Below are positions 61,219 to 61,574 of a stretch of 61,574 nt of DNA, piece by piece. The position numbers were made by a program, and so were the translations under genes. Under the pieces are notes generated by a model, which had not been told where the DNA came from, searched no databases, and saw only the letters and a program-made list of their open reading frames with translations. The number at the start of each line of letters is the position of its first letter. Positions within the stretch are counted from its first letter, which is position 1. Source of the DNA: Lachnospiraceae bacterium (GTDB lineage: Bacteria > Bacillota > Clostridia > Lachnospirales > Lachnospiraceae); NCBI GenBank assembly GCA_024682835.1, contig JAIKYU010000032.1:1-61574 (forward strand), in the 5' to 3' direction.

Positions 61219-61574
61219 TCTTCTATCACCTTTACAATCTCTTGAAGTCCCTTTTCGTCATCTTCCGAGAATCTTCCACAGATTGGACTGTCAATGTCCA
61301 GTACGCCTACGATTTCTTCATCCTTATGGATCGGAAGAACAATTTCTGATGCAGATGCGCTGTCACATGCAATATGTCCAGGAAAGGCATGTACATCCTC
61401 CACACGGATGATCCTGCCTTCCTGTACTGCTGCTCCGCAGACACCTTTTCCAGCCGGAATCCGTGTGCATGCTGGTTTCCCTTGAAACGGTCCGAGGATC
61501 AGTTCACCGTCACGCATGAGATAAAAGCCTGCCCAGTTGATTTCTGTCAGCGATTCATATAGAAGAGCAGAAAT
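61200..61574 (-). CDS. msrC: Free methionine-(R)-sulfoxide reductase (GAF domain), partial
   Basis: The frame runs in from the right edge, so the N-terminus is missing; about 124 residues are visible (LLYESLTEINWAGFYLMRDG onward). The GAF-type fRMsr active site is present: Cys in ACTRI, Cys in GKGVCGAAV and Cys in HIACDSASASE. It reduces free Met-R-sulfoxide with thioredoxin. Confidence 0.88.
   Translation of the reverse strand: MSALLYESLTEINWAGFYLMRDGELILGPFQGKPACTRIPAGKGVCGAAVQEGRIIRVEDVHAFPGHIACDSASASEIVLPIHKDEEIVGVLDIDSPICGRFSEDDEKGLQEIVKVIEECCFSG

Overview
The window looks like a chromosomal segment of a motile, carbohydrate-degrading Gram-positive anaerobe of the Clostridia, most likely a Lachnospiraceae-type organism. 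This is inferred from moderately high GC, strong AGGAGG-type ribosome binding sites, lipoprotein signal peptides, a HelD-type helicase, a DUF4317-like protein, arabinan/arabinoxylan GH43 enzymes with a CUT1 ABC transporter, several Cache-type chemoreceptors, and small Lys/Ala-rich histone-like proteins. UGA serves as an ordinary stop codon throughout, so the standard bacterial code applies. No rRNA, CRISPR array or intact insertion sequence was seen.

Layout. 0-0.5 kb: the end of one gene, a tRNA-derived inverted element and tRNA-Met(CAT). 0.5-7.8 kb (minus): a housekeeping and cell-wall cluster: a PseG-like hydrolase, a NagZ-NamZ fusion lipoprotein, a small membrane protein, a THUMP RNA methyltransferase, an amidase-3-like protein that has lost its catalytic residues, and RdgB. 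7.9-11.6 kb: a membrane hybrid histidine kinase whose phosphoacceptor His is Gln, then a CDF cation exporter with a membrane-tailed GNAT protein. 11.7-23.7 kb (plus): an unusual signalling operon. It starts with rhamnulose-1-phosphate aldolase (RhaD), which overlaps by 4 nt a 1218-residue protein (ECF S-component-like membrane domain, beta-propeller, Y_Y_Y, HD-GYP). That in turn overlaps a BMP/Med-type binding protein, followed by a 72-residue protein, a gene interrupted by an in-frame UGA, a GGDEF-like protein with a frameshift and a large Cache-hybrid kinase with a frameshift.

23.8-30.4 kb (minus): a MacAB-like efflux system (MFP, ATPase, FtsX-type permease) followed by its OmpR-type regulator and sensor kinase. 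30.6-38.9 kb: PanE-like reductase, then an ArsR-type regulator divergent from an arabino-oligosaccharide ABC transporter and two GH43 enzymes, one intracellular and one a surface lipoprotein. Paired TTTAG-N6-CTRAA operators lie in the divergent promoter. 39-42.7 kb: two divergent chemoreceptors, one soluble with PAS domains and one with a Cache domain. 42.7-50.6 kb: nitroreductase, GNAT, esterase-like hydrolase, HelD, YbaK, a LuxR-HTH/MotA-like pair, a histone-like protein, and a flavoprotein with its TetR regulator.

51.3-61.6 kb is more accessory in character and visibly AT-richer in its 51-57 kb part. It holds a RelB-YoeB toxin-antitoxin pair, a possible nucleotidyltransferase remnant, an orphan AbiEi-like regulator behind a long palindromic operator, an Fe-S aldo/keto reductase, a second histone-like gene overlapping a chagasin-type protease inhibitor lipoprotein, an HD hydrolase, GNAT, flavodoxin, Sir2 deacylase, a truncated DUF4317 protein, an uncatalogued 58-residue gene and a free-methionine-sulfoxide reductase cut by the window edge. 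The most system-like novelty is the 11.7-23.7 kb operon, which joins a sugar-phosphate aldolase to c-di-GMP and phosphorelay modules and contains three consecutive reading-frame interruptions.
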